A stretch of 64,000 nucleotides of DNA from an uncultured Ruminococcus sp. (GCA_900543145.1 UQPZ01000002.1:186001-250000), one strand, 5' to 3'. Counted from the first letter of the stretch, positions 31,700-41,099 are shown. Notes: a model not told the origin generated them from the sequence alone. Translations and numbers: made by a program.

Positions 31700-34423
31700 A
31701 TGAGTGAAAGTGCAGTAATAAGCGTTGAAGTAAAGCTGGATCCGCAGCTTGACAATATAAAGAAACAGATAATCGACAAGCTGCAGAAGCCTATGGTCCA
31801 AACGGCTCTGGTCATAGAAAAAGCAATGACGGATGCATTTTCTGCGGTCACAAGATCGGCGGAGGACGCAGGAAAGGCTGTCGCAAAGGCAGTCGCCAGA
31901 ATATCCTCAGCCGACAGTGCGGTATCGTCTATGATGAAAAATATCGTTTCCGATACCTCAAAGCTGAAGTCGGAATTTTCAAAGACCTTTGACGATATAA
32001 AGAACAGCACCCTGTCGCAGATGCAGAAGCTGACGGATCAGATACAGAAAAGTCTTGAAAACGTTCAGCTTGAAAGCGATCCGGTCTCGGGAATTGACAA
32101 GCGTATAGAAGCGGTCAGGCAGAAGGTCGGACTGCTTCAGAAAAAGTGGCAGGAGCTTAACAGCGCAATGGAGGCAATGTCGCCTAAGGCGTCGGAAAAA
32201 TTAGCGGCGGCTCTTTCAAATATCAAGGATAAGGCAAAAAAGGCCGGAGCGGCGGTAAAGGAAAAGGTAGGTGCAGCCTTCGGAGCAGTCAAAAACGTAG
32301 GAGCAAAGGCGGCGGAGAAAATAGTTTCCGGACTGGGAGCAATGACGAAAAAGGCGGCTTCGGCAGCGGTATCCGTAAAGTCGGGACTTACCTCTGCGGT
32401 CACAAAGGCGGCTTCGGCTGTTGGAAACGTTCTGGGAGGAGCGTTTACAACGGTGAAAAATATCGGCTCAAGGGCCGTAGGCGCTTTAAAGTCAGGCTTT
32501 TCCGCTCTCGGAGGACTGGTAGGCGGAGTATTCAAGACCGCAGGAGATTTTGTAAAGAACCAGTTTTCCTCGGCGCTTACCTCCGCTTGTATGGGAAATG
32601 AAGAATTTGCCAGGTCGTTCGGCGACATACAGTCAAATCTGCAAACGGCGTTTACTCCGATTATAAGCGCCGTAATGCCTGCGCTGAATACGCTTATGTC
32701 GGCGCTTGCGTCGGTATCTCAGGGCGTAGCGGGATTTATTTCAGGACTGTTCGGAACGACCTATGAAAAGGCTCAGAAAAGCGTAAAAAAGGTAGGCGAG
32801 GCAGGAAAGGAAGCAAAAAAAGCGTCGGTCTATCTTTCCTCTTTTGATGAAATGAACGTAGCCGGAAACGATTCCTCCGGCGATACCCAGACCGCTCAGC
32901 CGTATATGGATACCTCGTCGCTTGATTCCAAGGGAAGCAAGTGGGCAGAGGGACTGGGCGAAAGCATACGGAGCTTTTTATCCTCCGCCTTTGAAAGCGT
33001 AGGAGAAAAGGCAGAGAATATTTTCTCGAACCTGTCGTCATGGGCGCAGACAAGCTTTGCGCCGACGTTTGAAGGAATATGGAGCGGCCTTGAGGAGCAG
33101 GGAGCGCAGCTTGGAGAGATCCTTGGAGGAATGTTTGCCGATATAAGCACTCTCGGCGAGCCGCTGAAGGAATATTTTGCGGGAGATTTTACGGTCTTTC
33201 TCCAGAATGTATTTGCGACGATAGGTCAGTCGGCGGTAGGTCTGCTTGACAGCTTTAACCTTGTTTTTTCAGATATATGGAATGTTGTGGTCTTTCCTAT
33301 CCTGAATAACTTTATCGAAGTGGCGCTTCCTATGATAACGCAGTTTGCAACGGAGATAGTTTCTACCCTGGGAGTGCTGTTTGAGCAGATAAAAATAGTA
33401 TTCGATACCCTCTGGACAGAGGCGGTACAGCCGGTACTCAGCCTTTTTTCAGAAATGTGGATAGGTCTTATGACCTCGCTTTCCGAGTTCTGGGCAGAAT
33501 GGGGAGAACCTATTTTTGACGGTCTGAAGCAGGCGATAACCGGTACGGGAGAAACACTGCTGAATATCTGGGAAAGCGTTTTAAAGCCTGTCTGGGACAA
33601 GGTCGTTGAAACGGTGGATATGCTCTGGACGGATCATATAAAGCCGCTTATAGACAACTTCCTTGATTTTATAGGCGAGCTTGTTACGGGAGCAGAGGCG
33701 ATATACAATAAGTTTATCCTTCCGATAGTCAACTGGTTTGTTGAAAAGCTCGGGCCTCCGGTCTCAGCGGTAATAAATAAGATAATAGAGATAGTCGGCG
33801 GAGTAATAGGAAAAATAACCGACGCCGTTAGCGGAATAATAACGGCGCTCAAGGGGATCGTTCAGTTTATAACCGGCGTTTTCACTGCCGACTGGGAGAA
33901 GGCGTTTACAGGTATCAAAAATATATTCAAGGGTATCTGGGACAGTCTTTCCAATATCGTTAAAATTCCGATAAATCTTATAATCGACCTTATAAACGGA
34001 CTTACAGGCGCTATCGAAAAGGGTCTGAACTGGATAATAAACGGAATAAACGACGCTCTCAGCTTTGATATTCCCGATTGGCTGGGAGGAGGAACGTTCG
34101 GTATAGATATTCCGAATGTCGATATACCCGAAATACCTCACCTTGCGTCAGGAGGACTTGCCTACGCTCCGCAGCTTGCAATGGTAGGCGATAACAGAAA
34201 CGCAAGGATAGATCCCGAGGTAATAGCTCCGCTGTCAAAGCTGGAGGGAGCAATGGGCGGCGGTCAGCTTTACGAAATAGCGGCGCTTCTGAGAGAGATA
34301 ATAGCCGTGCTTAAAGGACTTGACCTTACCGTTACGGGAAATATCGACGGAAGAGTGCTTTGGAGATCGGTAATAAAAATGTACAGGCAGTATAAAACGA
34401 GAACGGGAGGGATAACGGTATGA
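31700..34423 (+). CDS. Tape measure protein
   Basis: A 907-residue protein, by far the largest of the cassette. N-terminal coiled-coil region (residues 1-140), Ala/Gly/Lys-rich stretches with several hydrophobic segments, then a long helical region with regularly spaced Trp (EFWAEWGEPIFDGLKQAI; LWTDHIKPLIDNFLDFIG), and a C-terminal HLASGGLAYAPQLAMVGDN, which is a common closing motif of tape measure proteins. It sets tail length at about 0.15 nm per residue, so a tube of roughly 130 nm (family rule, not measured). ATG at 31700 behind AAAGGAC; the frame from 31661 starts earlier without a ribosome site. Confidence 0.92.
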   Translation: MSESAVISVEVKLDPQLDNIKKQIIDKLQKPMVQTALVIEKAMTDAFSAVTRSAEDAGKAVAKAVARISSADSAVSSMMKNIVSDTSKLKSEFSKTFDDIKNSTLSQMQKLTDQIQKSLENVQLESDPVSGIDKRIEAVRQKVGLLQKKWQELNSAMEAMSPKASEKLAAALSNIKDKAKKAGAAVKEKVGAAFGAVKNVGAKAAEKIVSGLGAMTKKAASAAVSVKSGLTSAVTKAASAVGNVLGGAFTTVKNIGSRAVGALKSGFSALGGLVGGVFKTAGDFVKNQFSSALTSACMGNEEFARSFGDIQSNLQTAFTPIISAVMPALNTLMSALASVSQGVAGFISGLFGTTYEKAQKSVKKVGEAGKEAKKASVYLSSFDEMNVAGNDSSGDTQTAQPYMDTSSLDSKGSKWAEGLGESIRSFLSSAFESVGEKAENIFSNLSSWAQTSFAPTFEGIWSGLEEQGAQLGEILGGMFADISTLGEPLKEYFAGDFTVFLQNVFATIGQSAVGLLDSFNLVFSDIWNVVVFPILNNFIEVALPMITQFATEIVSTLGVLFEQIKIVFDTLWTEAVQPVLSLFSEMWIGLMTSLSEFWAEWGEPIFDGLKQAITGTGETLLNIWESVLKPVWDKVVETVDMLWTDHIKPLIDNFLDFIGELVTGAEAIYNKFILPIVNWFVEKLGPPVSAVINKIIEIVGGVIGKITDAVSGIITALKGIVQFITGVFTADWEKAFTGIKNIFKGIWDSLSNIVKIPINLIIDLINGLTGAIEKGLNWIINGINDALSFDIPDWLGGGTFGIDIPNVDIPEIPHLASGGLAYAPQLAMVGDNRNARIDPEVIAPLSKLEGAMGGGQLYEIAALLREIIAVLKGLDLTVTGNIDGRVLWRSVIKMYRQYKTRTGGITV

Positions 34424-34785
34424 GCCTTTCGGTAAAGGTAAACGGAACTGAGCTTCCGTCCTGCGATTCGGACGGAAGCTCAGCAATGAGGTATAAAACC
34501 TGGGCGGCAAATTCCGGCAGGGTCTCAACGGGAAAATCGGTAGGAGATATATTGTGCTGGAACTGGAAGCTGGTATTGAAATGGGGAATGCTCAGCAGGG
34601 CGGATAAAAAAGCGCTGGAAAGTCTTTTCTTTGAGCTTCCCGCCTACTTTCCGGTAGAATTTGTGCAGGACGGAGTAAGGCGTTCGGTGACCTGTTATTC
34701 TACGGATTTTACATATGAAGCCGAGCTTGACTGCGGCGGAGAAATATGGTATAAGGGCTGCTCGATAAGTCTTATAGAGCAGTGA
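34420..34785 (+). CDS. Small tail component in the distal-tail position
   Basis: A 121-residue beta-rich protein (MSLSVKVNGTELPSCDSDG; later YFPVEFVQDGVRRSVTCYS) whose ATGA start overlaps the tape measure stop. Its place is that of a distal tail (Dit) protein, but it is much shorter than the usual 200-plus residues, so it may be only the core domain of the baseplate ring or an adaptor. No stronger assignment possible. Confidence 0.6.
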   Translation: MSLSVKVNGTELPSCDSDGSSAMRYKTWAANSGRVSTGKSVGDILCWNWKLVLKWGMLSRADKKALESLFFELPAYFPVEFVQDGVRRSVTCYSTDFTYEAELDCGGEIWYKGCSISLIEQ

Positions 34786-34804
34786 GCGGAAAGGAGGATA
34801 AGCC

Positions 34805-36103
34805 TTGTATGAAGTAAGATCACAGCAGCTGATAACGGCTATCGGGGGCAGCGGAAGAACTTTCCGCGCCCTGATGGACTTCGGGGATTTCTCCGTCGGC
34901 TCGGAAAGTATAAAGACTATTAAGACTATAGGCGGCTCCTGCGGAGGAGAAGATGTAACTATAGGAGGGGCATACTCTCAGGGAATAACGGCTGAGCTTT
35001 CGCAGACTCCCTGCGATCTTGAGGGCAGAGCCTTTCAGCTTTATATCTGCCTTATCGATCTGTCGGACGATACACAGGAAAACGGGGAGGAAAGCGAGCT
35101 TATACCTATGGGACGGTTCTTCGCTGCTTCCTGCAAAAAGAAGGACGGAGGCTATATACTGGAGGCGTCGGATCATCTTGCGCTGGCGGATACTGAATAC
35201 CGCTCAAAGCTTCCGTACCCCGCCAGTACAAAGGCTATCGAGGAAGAAATATGCACTCAGCTGGGCATAAGCTCGGTAGCTGTTTCAAGCGGAAGGTATA
35301 TTACTTCCGATAATAAAGCTTATAAGATCTCGGACGGAATGTATTATCAGCTTTACGATTATGTAGCTTTTATAAATAAAAAGCCGTCGGGAATAACTAT
35401 GCGTCAGATGATAAGCTATATCGCTTCTCTCCAGGGCAGGTTTGCCGTTCTCGACCGTACAGGCAGGCTTACCTATAGGTGGTACGGGTCAGACGGAGCA
35501 GTAAAGCTCGATCCTGATACAACGGATACGCCCCAGGTAAGCGAAACAGATGTCGCCATAACGCAGATACAATGTACAGTAAGTGAAAACAGCGTTATAA
35601 CGGGAGGTAAGCCGGGACGTACAATGTATATAGAAAACCCGTATATGACTAAGGAGCTGCTTGATAGGCTGTGTGCGGAGATACTTCCGTTTATATACCG
35701 TCCGGTAAGTCTTTATCAGCGTATCGGCGATCCTAGGATAGACGTGTGGGATACGGCGGAATTTTACCTGCCCGATTCGGGAGAAAGCTTCAGTGCGCCG
35801 GTTATGGAGCTGAGCTTTGAGTTTGACGGCGGCCTTTCCGCGTCTATAGAAGCGGCGGGACAGTCGGATACCGAAACGGAAATGGGGGCCGGAGGCTCGT
35901 CCTCCTCCGGCGGCGGTTCGGCAGGTGCGGAAAAAGCGCTGTATATTGATGCAAGAGATGCCTTTCCTGAACCGGGAATAGCAGGAAGATTGTATATAGC
36001 CAGCGACGAAAATGCAGTTTACTATTGGGACGTTCAGCAAAAAACATACAAATGCGCCGGCAGGGATTATACCGAAGCGGCGGAAATACAGTGTATTTTA
36101 TAA
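34805..36103 (+). CDS. Tail hub/tip protein with Ser-Gly linker and small C-terminal domain
   Basis: A 432-residue protein starting at TTG behind AAAGGAGG. The first 360 residues resemble the phage tail-hub (gp27/Tal N-terminal) fold: beta-rich, with GDFSVGSESIKTIKTIGG and ITMRQMISYIASLQGRFAV. A low-complexity linker (GAGGSSSSGGGSAG) leads to a 55-residue domain, LYIDARDAFPEPGIAGRLYI then NAVYYWDVQQKTYK, of the type found in phage fibres and tip proteins. It should cap the tail tube and carry the receptor-binding proteins encoded next. Confidence 0.72.
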   Translation: MYEVRSQQLITAIGGSGRTFRALMDFGDFSVGSESIKTIKTIGGSCGGEDVTIGGAYSQGITAELSQTPCDLEGRAFQLYICLIDLSDDTQENGEESELIPMGRFFAASCKKKDGGYILEASDHLALADTEYRSKLPYPASTKAIEEEICTQLGISSVAVSSGRYITSDNKAYKISDGMYYQLYDYVAFINKKPSGITMRQMISYIASLQGRFAVLDRTGRLTYRWYGSDGAVKLDPDTTDTPQVSETDVAITQIQCTVSENSVITGGKPGRTMYIENPYMTKELLDRLCAEILPFIYRPVSLYQRIGDPRIDVWDTAEFYLPDSGESFSAPVMELSFEFDGGLSASIEAAGQSDTETEMGAGGSSSSGGGSAGAEKALYIDARDAFPEPGIAGRLYIASDENAVYYWDVQQKTYKCAGRDYTEAAEIQCIL

Positions 36104-36121
36104 TTAAAAGGAGGAAATTTT

Positions 36122-36499
36122 ATGGCTGATTATCAAGGCTCTGTTACGGGCGAAATGATAGATAAAGCGGTAACAAAGGTATGCGGAATGATTTCGGGAA
36201 GAGATACTATAACGGTAACAGGAAAACCGTCGTACCAATATGTCAAGCTTTCGCTTCCCTTTGACCCGACTGACAAAACAAAGATCATAGCAACGGTTAT
36301 TAAGGAGGGAGCGCCAAATCCGTTTTATAATATCTGTTTGTTATTAAAAAGAGATGGTAACAAGATGTATGCGGTGATTATCGCTGGAGCAAACGGAGTG
36401 GTTTTAAGCTCTGAGACAGGACAAACTCCGTATCTAGGTGAAATACCAAGCGGTACCTATTATATAGACTGGCTTGTTATAGATAAGGGAACGGAATGA
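36122..36499 (+). CDS. Putative receptor-binding protein 1
   Basis: A 125-residue protein. A short N-terminal attachment part (MADYQGSVTGEMIDKAVTK) is followed by a beta-sandwich-like domain of about 90 residues: VKLSLPFDPTDKTKI, KMYAVIIAGANG and SGTYYIDWLVIDKG. The same domain closes the next protein. Position after the hub and before the holin is where receptor-binding proteins sit. AAAGGAGG precedes the ATG. Confidence 0.6.
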   Translation: MADYQGSVTGEMIDKAVTKVCGMISGRDTITVTGKPSYQYVKLSLPFDPTDKTKIIATVIKEGAPNPFYNICLLLKRDGNKMYAVIIAGANGVVLSSETGQTPYLGEIPSGTYYIDWLVIDKGTE

Positions 36500-36526
36500 T
36501 CCCTACAGAAGAAAGGGGGGCAGCTT

Positions 36527-37309
36527 ATGGCTGAACAGATAAAAATGAGAGTCCTCAACGCTGTAAAAACGTCTGAGGAATGGGCGGAGGAAACGGCGGC
36601 AATAAAAAAAGGCATTCTTTGCATTGAAATTACCTCAGACGGAAAAATGAAGGCGAAGGCAGGCGACGGAACAAAGACGTATTCAGAACTTCCCTACCTT
36701 AATGCGGAGGATCTCAGCGGTTACGCAAAGGCGGCCGACCTCAGCAGCACAGACGTTAGGTTAACAAACGCACTGAATATGCTGAACAGCTCAAAACCGA
36801 ATACCTCTGAGCTTCACGGCTGTGCGTTTTCGGGAATAGCCGACGGAGTTTCACATTCGTTAACTGATACGGCGGCTTCTCACAGTCCGTATTATCTTCT
36901 GGGAAAACGCTTGGATACAGGCGATAAGGTATATCGGTCGGGTGACGGGGCAAACGGGGACAATACCTATATTTACGGCGGCAGGCTTTATAACGGAGGG
37001 CAAAAGGTCGTAAGGCAGGACGACATTATTTACGGAAGAAGCTCGAACAGTATTTCCTCGGCTTCGTCAATGGTCAGCGTAACGCTTTCACTTCCGTTTA
37101 CGGCTACTGAAAATACGATAGTTACAGCGTCGGTACACAGAGTCGGAACTCCTGCGCCGTATCTTAATTACTGCCTGACCCTGAATTATTACAGCGGAAA
37201 AATATACGCCGTAATATGCGCAGGACAAAACTCAAGCGGCTCGTTGTCTGCAACGCTTCCGGCAGGAACATACTGCGTCGACTGGCTGGTGCTTGACAAA
37301 GGAGAATAA
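36527..37309 (+). CDS. Putative receptor-binding protein 2 (tail fibre-like)
   Basis: A 260-residue protein. The N-terminus (MRVLNAVKTSEEWAEETAAI, then GKMKAKAGDGTKTYSELPY) matches the widespread phage fibre/tropism-determinant head segment ending in GDGT-x-W/Y-x-x-LPY. A middle spacer of about 90 residues leads to a C-terminal domain (TLSLPFTATENTIV; KIYAVICAGQNS; AGTYCVDWLVLDKG) clearly related to that of the preceding protein. AAAGGGGGG precedes the ATG. Confidence 0.68.
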   Translation: MAEQIKMRVLNAVKTSEEWAEETAAIKKGILCIEITSDGKMKAKAGDGTKTYSELPYLNAEDLSGYAKAADLSSTDVRLTNALNMLNSSKPNTSELHGCAFSGIADGVSHSLTDTAASHSPYYLLGKRLDTGDKVYRSGDGANGDNTYIYGGRLYNGGQKVVRQDDIIYGRSSNSISSASSMVSVTLSLPFTATENTIVTASVHRVGTPAPYLNYCLTLNYYSGKIYAVICAGQNSSGSLSATLPAGTYCVDWLVLDKGE

Positions 37310-37314
37310 CGCCT

Positions 37315-37734
37315 ATGGATAGTATAAGATACTGGGCGATAACTGCCGCAGGGCTTGTCGGCTCGGGGATCTCCGCACTTTTTGGGGGCTGGACATCTGC
37401 AATGACAACACTTATCATATTTATGTGCATTGATTACGTTACCGGAATAGTAGTTGCGGGAGTATTTAAGAGATCCAGCAAAAGCAAGACGGGAGCGCTT
37501 GAAAGCAAGGCGGGGTTCAAAGGACTTTGCCGCAAGGGTATGGTGCTGCTGATACTGCTTGTAGCCTGCCGGCTTGACAGGCTTATGGGTACGGCATATA
37601 TCAAGGACGCAGTATGCATTGCCTTTTGTGTGAACGAAACACTGTCTATAATTGAAAATGCGGGAATTATGGGAGTACCTGTGCCGAAGCAGCTCAAAAA
37701 GGCAGTTGAGATACTTAAAAACAGGGAAGAATAA
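37315..37734 (+). CDS. Holin, TcdE/phage_holin_4 type
   Basis: A 139-residue protein with three hydrophobic helices (WAITAAGLVGSGISALFGGW; MTTLIIFMCIDYVTGIVVAG; later KGMVLLILLVACRLDRLMG). The central IDYVTGI and the SKAGFKGLCRKG loop are hallmarks of this holin family. It would open the membrane for endolysin release and so for release of particles. The ribosome site AAAGGAG lies in the end of the previous gene. Confidence 0.9.
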   Translation: MDSIRYWAITAAGLVGSGISALFGGWTSAMTTLIIFMCIDYVTGIVVAGVFKRSSKSKTGALESKAGFKGLCRKGMVLLILLVACRLDRLMGTAYIKDAVCIAFCVNETLSIIENAGIMGVPVPKQLKKAVEILKNREE

Positions 37735-37775
37735 ATTTTATCGGATTCGGCTGAATATAAAAAGGAGCAGTAAAA

Positions 37776-38474
37776 ATGAACTACGAAAGCAAATTAGGCA
37801 AAAGGCTTGCGGATCTCAGCAGCAGCGCTTACGCTCAGGGGATTAAGGCTCAGTGCGTTTGGTATGTACGCGGCAGGGCAAAGGAGAAATGCGGCACAGA
37901 TACCGGAATTATCGGAAACGCCAATATATGGTACGAGTCTGCTAAAGCAAAGGGTCTGAAGCTTTCCTCCGAGCCGGTAAGCAATTCTATTGCCTGCTTT
38001 AACAGCGGCAGATACGGTCACGTTATTTTTATCGAATGTACAGACGGAAACTGGGTCTATTATACCGAAGCAAACGCCGACGCTGACAACAGGCTTTCCT
38101 CTGACGACGGAGCGCTGAAAAGACAGACGGCAGCGGAATTTAAAGCGAGAAAAGGCTATCAGGGCTGTATCTGCGCAGGGGATACGTCAGAAAGAAGCGA
38201 AAGCGGTATGCACGGTTTTGCGGCAGGCAGGGATTATACCCTTACAGTAAATCTGAAGGTAAGAAGCGGAGCAGGAACGGATAAGCCGCAGAAAAAACGC
38301 TCGGAGCTTACCGCCGACGGAAAAAGACATTCACTTGACAAGACCTATGCAGTGCTTAAAGCCGGAACTGCGGTTACTGTAAAGGAGGTCAAGGCAGTAG
38401 GAGATGATGTATGGGGAAGGATCCCGTCAGGCTGGATAGCTTTGTATTTTCTGGGAGACAGCTTTGTAAAATAA
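37776..38474 (+). CDS. Endolysin with CHAP and SH3-type domains
   Basis: A 232-residue protein without signal peptide. Residues 20-135 form a CHAP amidase/peptidase: catalytic Cys in KAQCVWYVRGR and His in YGHVIFIE. Residues 150-232 form an SH3b-like wall-binding domain (VNLKVRSGAGTDKPQKK; IPSGWIALYFL). It cuts peptidoglycan after the holin opens the membrane. It is the last gene of the cassette and is followed by a terminator. Confidence 0.88.
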   Translation: MNYESKLGKRLADLSSSAYAQGIKAQCVWYVRGRAKEKCGTDTGIIGNANIWYESAKAKGLKLSSEPVSNSIACFNSGRYGHVIFIECTDGNWVYYTEANADADNRLSSDDGALKRQTAAEFKARKGYQGCICAGDTSERSESGMHGFAAGRDYTLTVNLKVRSGAGTDKPQKKRSELTADGKRHSLDKTYAVLKAGTAVTVKEVKAVGDDVWGRIPSGWIALYFLGDSFVK

Positions 38475-38514
38475 TTTGCGCAGTTTCAGCTTTTACATAT
38501 GGATTCAGAATTTT

Positions 38515-38542
38515 GCCGCCGAAAAATATCCGGCGGCTTTTT
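38515..38542 (+). terminator. Terminator closing the tail cassette
   Basis: GCCGCCG pairs with CGGCGGC, followed by a T-run. It defines the right edge of the element as seen from transcription. Confidence 0.85.
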
Positions 38543-38702
38543 GTTATAAAAGCGTCGAAATTTATAAAATACTATTGCTTTTATTTGCGTAATGAAGTAA
38601 AATATAATTGAAGTATTTTTTCTCTTTCGGCGGAATGCCCGACGGAAGAATATTTGAAGAAGCAGCGTTTAAAAGCAAAGTATGGTAACGGAGGAAGCTG
38701 AA

Positions 38703-40772
38703 ATGAAGATTTACAGCGAAGGCAGCAGAATCATTATAAGATCGGGCGGCTCACAGCTATGGGCAGAGCCGTGGGGAAAGGACTCGCTAAGAATAAGAAT
38801 GACAAACGAGCCTCAGATGGACACCAATAACTGGGCGCTGGAAGAAAAGCCCGACGGGGACAATGCGGAGATAAGGACGGAAACGGTCGATACTACTGAC
38901 CCGTGGTATAAGGGAGAGGAGTATTCCCGTTATCATTCCTCAGGGGTAAATTATTATCTTACCAACGGAAAGATAACCGTTAAGGCGGACTATGAGGGAA
39001 AGCTGAGCTTTTACAACCAGCGGGGCGAGCTGCTTACCGAGGAATATGTACGCAACAGAAATCGTATAAACCGCTACTGCGTTCCGCTTAGGATAGAAGC
39101 GAGGGAGCTGAAATGCATTCCCGGATCAACGGATCATCGGCTTTATGCAAGGTTCGAGGCGTTTGATGACGAGAGGATCTACGGGATGGGTCAGTATCAG
39201 GAAAAGAATCTGAATAAAAAAGGTGCTTCGCTGGAGCTTTGCCACAGGAACAGTCAGGCAAGCGTTCCGTTTATGCTTTCAAGCAGGGGCTACGGTTTTC
39301 TCTGGAACAATCCTGCGGTAGGGTCTGTTGTATTCGGAGCTAACAAGACCGAATGGTATGCGCAGAGCACCAAAAAGCTGGATTACTTTATTACGGCGGG
39401 GGATACTCCTGCGGAAATAGAAGAAAACTATACTGCCGCTGTAGGAAGAGCGCCGAGAATGCCTGAATACGGACTAGGCTACTGGCAGTGCAAGCTTCGC
39501 TACCGCACTCAGGAGGAGCTGCTTTCGGTAGCGAGAGAGCATAAAAGACGGGGACTTCCGATGGACGCTATAGTTATAGATTTTTTCCACTGGACAAGGC
39601 AGGGAGATTTTAAGTTTGAGCCGAGGGACTGGCCCGATCCTGAGGGAATGGTAAAGGAACTTAAAGAGCTTGGTATAGAAACGGTAGTTTCCGTATGGCC
39701 GACTATTGACGAAAAAAGCGAGAATTTCGGGGAAATGGCGGAAAACGGCTATCTCGTCAGCGCAGACAGGGGAAGCGGCCTGCATATGACGTGGATGGGA
39801 AATACGGTTTTCTACGACGCAACAAATCCCGGGGCGCAGAAGTTCGTATGGGAAAAATGCAGGGAGAACTATTATAAATACGGTATACGCTGCTTCTGGC
39901 TGGACGAAGCGGAGCCTGAATACGGACCCTACGATTTTGACAATTACAGATATTATGCCGGCCCTGCTCTGCAGTGCACAAACATATACCCTAAAATGTA
40001 TGCCAAGGGCTTTTATGACGGTCTTAAGTCCGAAGGCGAAAGTGACGTTATGAGCCTTGTACGCTGTGCATGGGCAGGAAGCCAGAAATACGGAGTTCTT
40101 ACCTGGTCGGGAGATATACATTCATCGTTCAGGGCAATGAGGGAGCAGCTTCAGGCGGGACTTAATATGGGAATAGCCGGAATACCCTGGTGGACCTCGG
40201 ATATAGGAGGCTTTCTCGGAGGGGATATTTCGGACGAAGGCTTCAGGGAGCTTCTGGTCCGCTGGTTTGAATGGGGAGCGTTCTGTCCTGTATTCCGTAT
40301 GCATGGGGAAAGGTCGCCGTGGCATGAGCGTGAGGAGGAGTACATTGACGGAGTACGCCAGCTTACCTCGGGACAGGATAACGAGGTATGGAGCTTCGGA
40401 GAGGAAAACTATGAGATACTGAAAAAATACCTGTTTATAAGAGAGCGTCTGCGTCCTTATATAAGGGAATGCATGGATCGTGCCAGCGAAAGCGGCGAGC
40501 CTGTAATAAGACCGCTGTTTTTCGATTTCAGCGGTGATCCTAAGGCATGGGAAACTGAGGACGCCTATATGTTCGGCTCGGATATTCTGGTCGCTCCGAT
40601 AATGGAGGAGGGCGCAAGGGAAAGAACGGTCTATCTGCCTGAGGGAGCTGTCTGGACAGACGCTTACACGAAAAAGGTATATGAGGGCGGGCAGACTGTT
40701 GTATGTCCTGCTCCGATAGATATAATTCCTGTCTTTTACCGCGGCGGAAAGGATCTCGGGATCATGGGATAG
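38703..40772 (+). CDS. GH31 family glycosidase (alpha-glucosidase/alpha-xylosidase-like)
   Basis: A 689-residue protein. The barrel domain has VIDFFHWTRQGDFKFEPRDW, the catalytic nucleophile Asp in RCFWLDEAEPEYG, the acid/base region TWSGDIHSSFRAMREQL and the WWTSDIGGF loop, all GH31 landmarks. WLDEAEPE with the following plan is seen in several alpha-xylosidase and alpha-glucosidase subfamilies; the substrate is not fixed. No signal peptide, so it works inside the cell on imported oligosaccharides. ATG at 38703 has GGAGG at correct spacing; ATG at 38682 does not. It stands alone between the tail cassette and the polysaccharide locus. Confidence 0.9.
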   Translation: MKIYSEGSRIIIRSGGSQLWAEPWGKDSLRIRMTNEPQMDTNNWALEEKPDGDNAEIRTETVDTTDPWYKGEEYSRYHSSGVNYYLTNGKITVKADYEGKLSFYNQRGELLTEEYVRNRNRINRYCVPLRIEARELKCIPGSTDHRLYARFEAFDDERIYGMGQYQEKNLNKKGASLELCHRNSQASVPFMLSSRGYGFLWNNPAVGSVVFGANKTEWYAQSTKKLDYFITAGDTPAEIEENYTAAVGRAPRMPEYGLGYWQCKLRYRTQEELLSVAREHKRRGLPMDAIVIDFFHWTRQGDFKFEPRDWPDPEGMVKELKELGIETVVSVWPTIDEKSENFGEMAENGYLVSADRGSGLHMTWMGNTVFYDATNPGAQKFVWEKCRENYYKYGIRCFWLDEAEPEYGPYDFDNYRYYAGPALQCTNIYPKMYAKGFYDGLKSEGESDVMSLVRCAWAGSQKYGVLTWSGDIHSSFRAMREQLQAGLNMGIAGIPWWTSDIGGFLGGDISDEGFRELLVRWFEWGAFCPVFRMHGERSPWHEREEEYIDGVRQLTSGQDNEVWSFGEENYEILKKYLFIRERLRPYIRECMDRASESGEPVIRPLFFDFSGDPKAWETEDAYMFGSDILVAPIMEEGARERTVYLPEGAVWTDAYTKKVYEGGQTVVCPAPIDIIPVFYRGGKDLGIMG

Positions 40773-40920
40773 CGTTGCTGAGGTTTTGAGTCTGTATAAA
40801 TATTCAATTTATATATGTTAAGAAAGAAATGGAAATTTAAATATTCAGATGTAAAATAAGTCATAAAATAGCTTTAGGCGTTCGGACAAAATTGTGTTTA
40901 TCGCTGAAATTTTCGCTAAA

Positions 40921-40972
40921 ATACGAAAATATTCGTATGATTCTTGACGAATTTGCGAAAATATGATAAAAT
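40921..40972 (+). promoter_or_regulatory. Promoter and operator of the exopolysaccharide locus
   Basis: TTGACG at 40944-40949, 17 bases, TAAAAT at 40967-40972. The perfect inverted repeat ATACGAA-AATA-TTCGTAT (40921-40938) ends five bases before the -35 box. A wider pair ATTTTCGC / GCGAAAAT flanks the promoter from about 40909 to 40962. These are good sites for a dimeric regulator. Confidence 0.65.
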
Positions 40973-41023
40973 TGTAACGTTGAATAAATGATAGAAAAAA
41001 TTCTTATCACAGCATATTCATAA

Positions 41024-41099
41024 TTTTTCCAAGAGCTGCCTGCCGCTGTATTAAGCAGTGTCAGGGAAATTGCGCTATGGCGGTTTTCTCTTGGAAAAA
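41024..41099 (+). promoter_or_regulatory. Strongly folded leader of the exopolysaccharide locus
   Basis: TTTTTCCAAGAG (41024-41035) pairs perfectly with CTCTTGGAAAAA (41088-41099). Inside, CCTGCCGCTG pairs with CAGTGTCAGG with one mismatch around TATTAAG. The element lies about 50-125 bases into the transcript, before the first gene, and has no T-run for termination. The position is like that of anti-termination RNAs in other exopolysaccharide operons, but I recognise no named class. Confidence 0.55.

Noticed and set aside
28694..38542. Complete prophage
   Set aside because: No integrase, terminase, portal, capsid, head-tail joining or replication gene is visible anywhere between the flanking host genes, and the tail genes are intact, so a tailocin or domesticated tail fits better.
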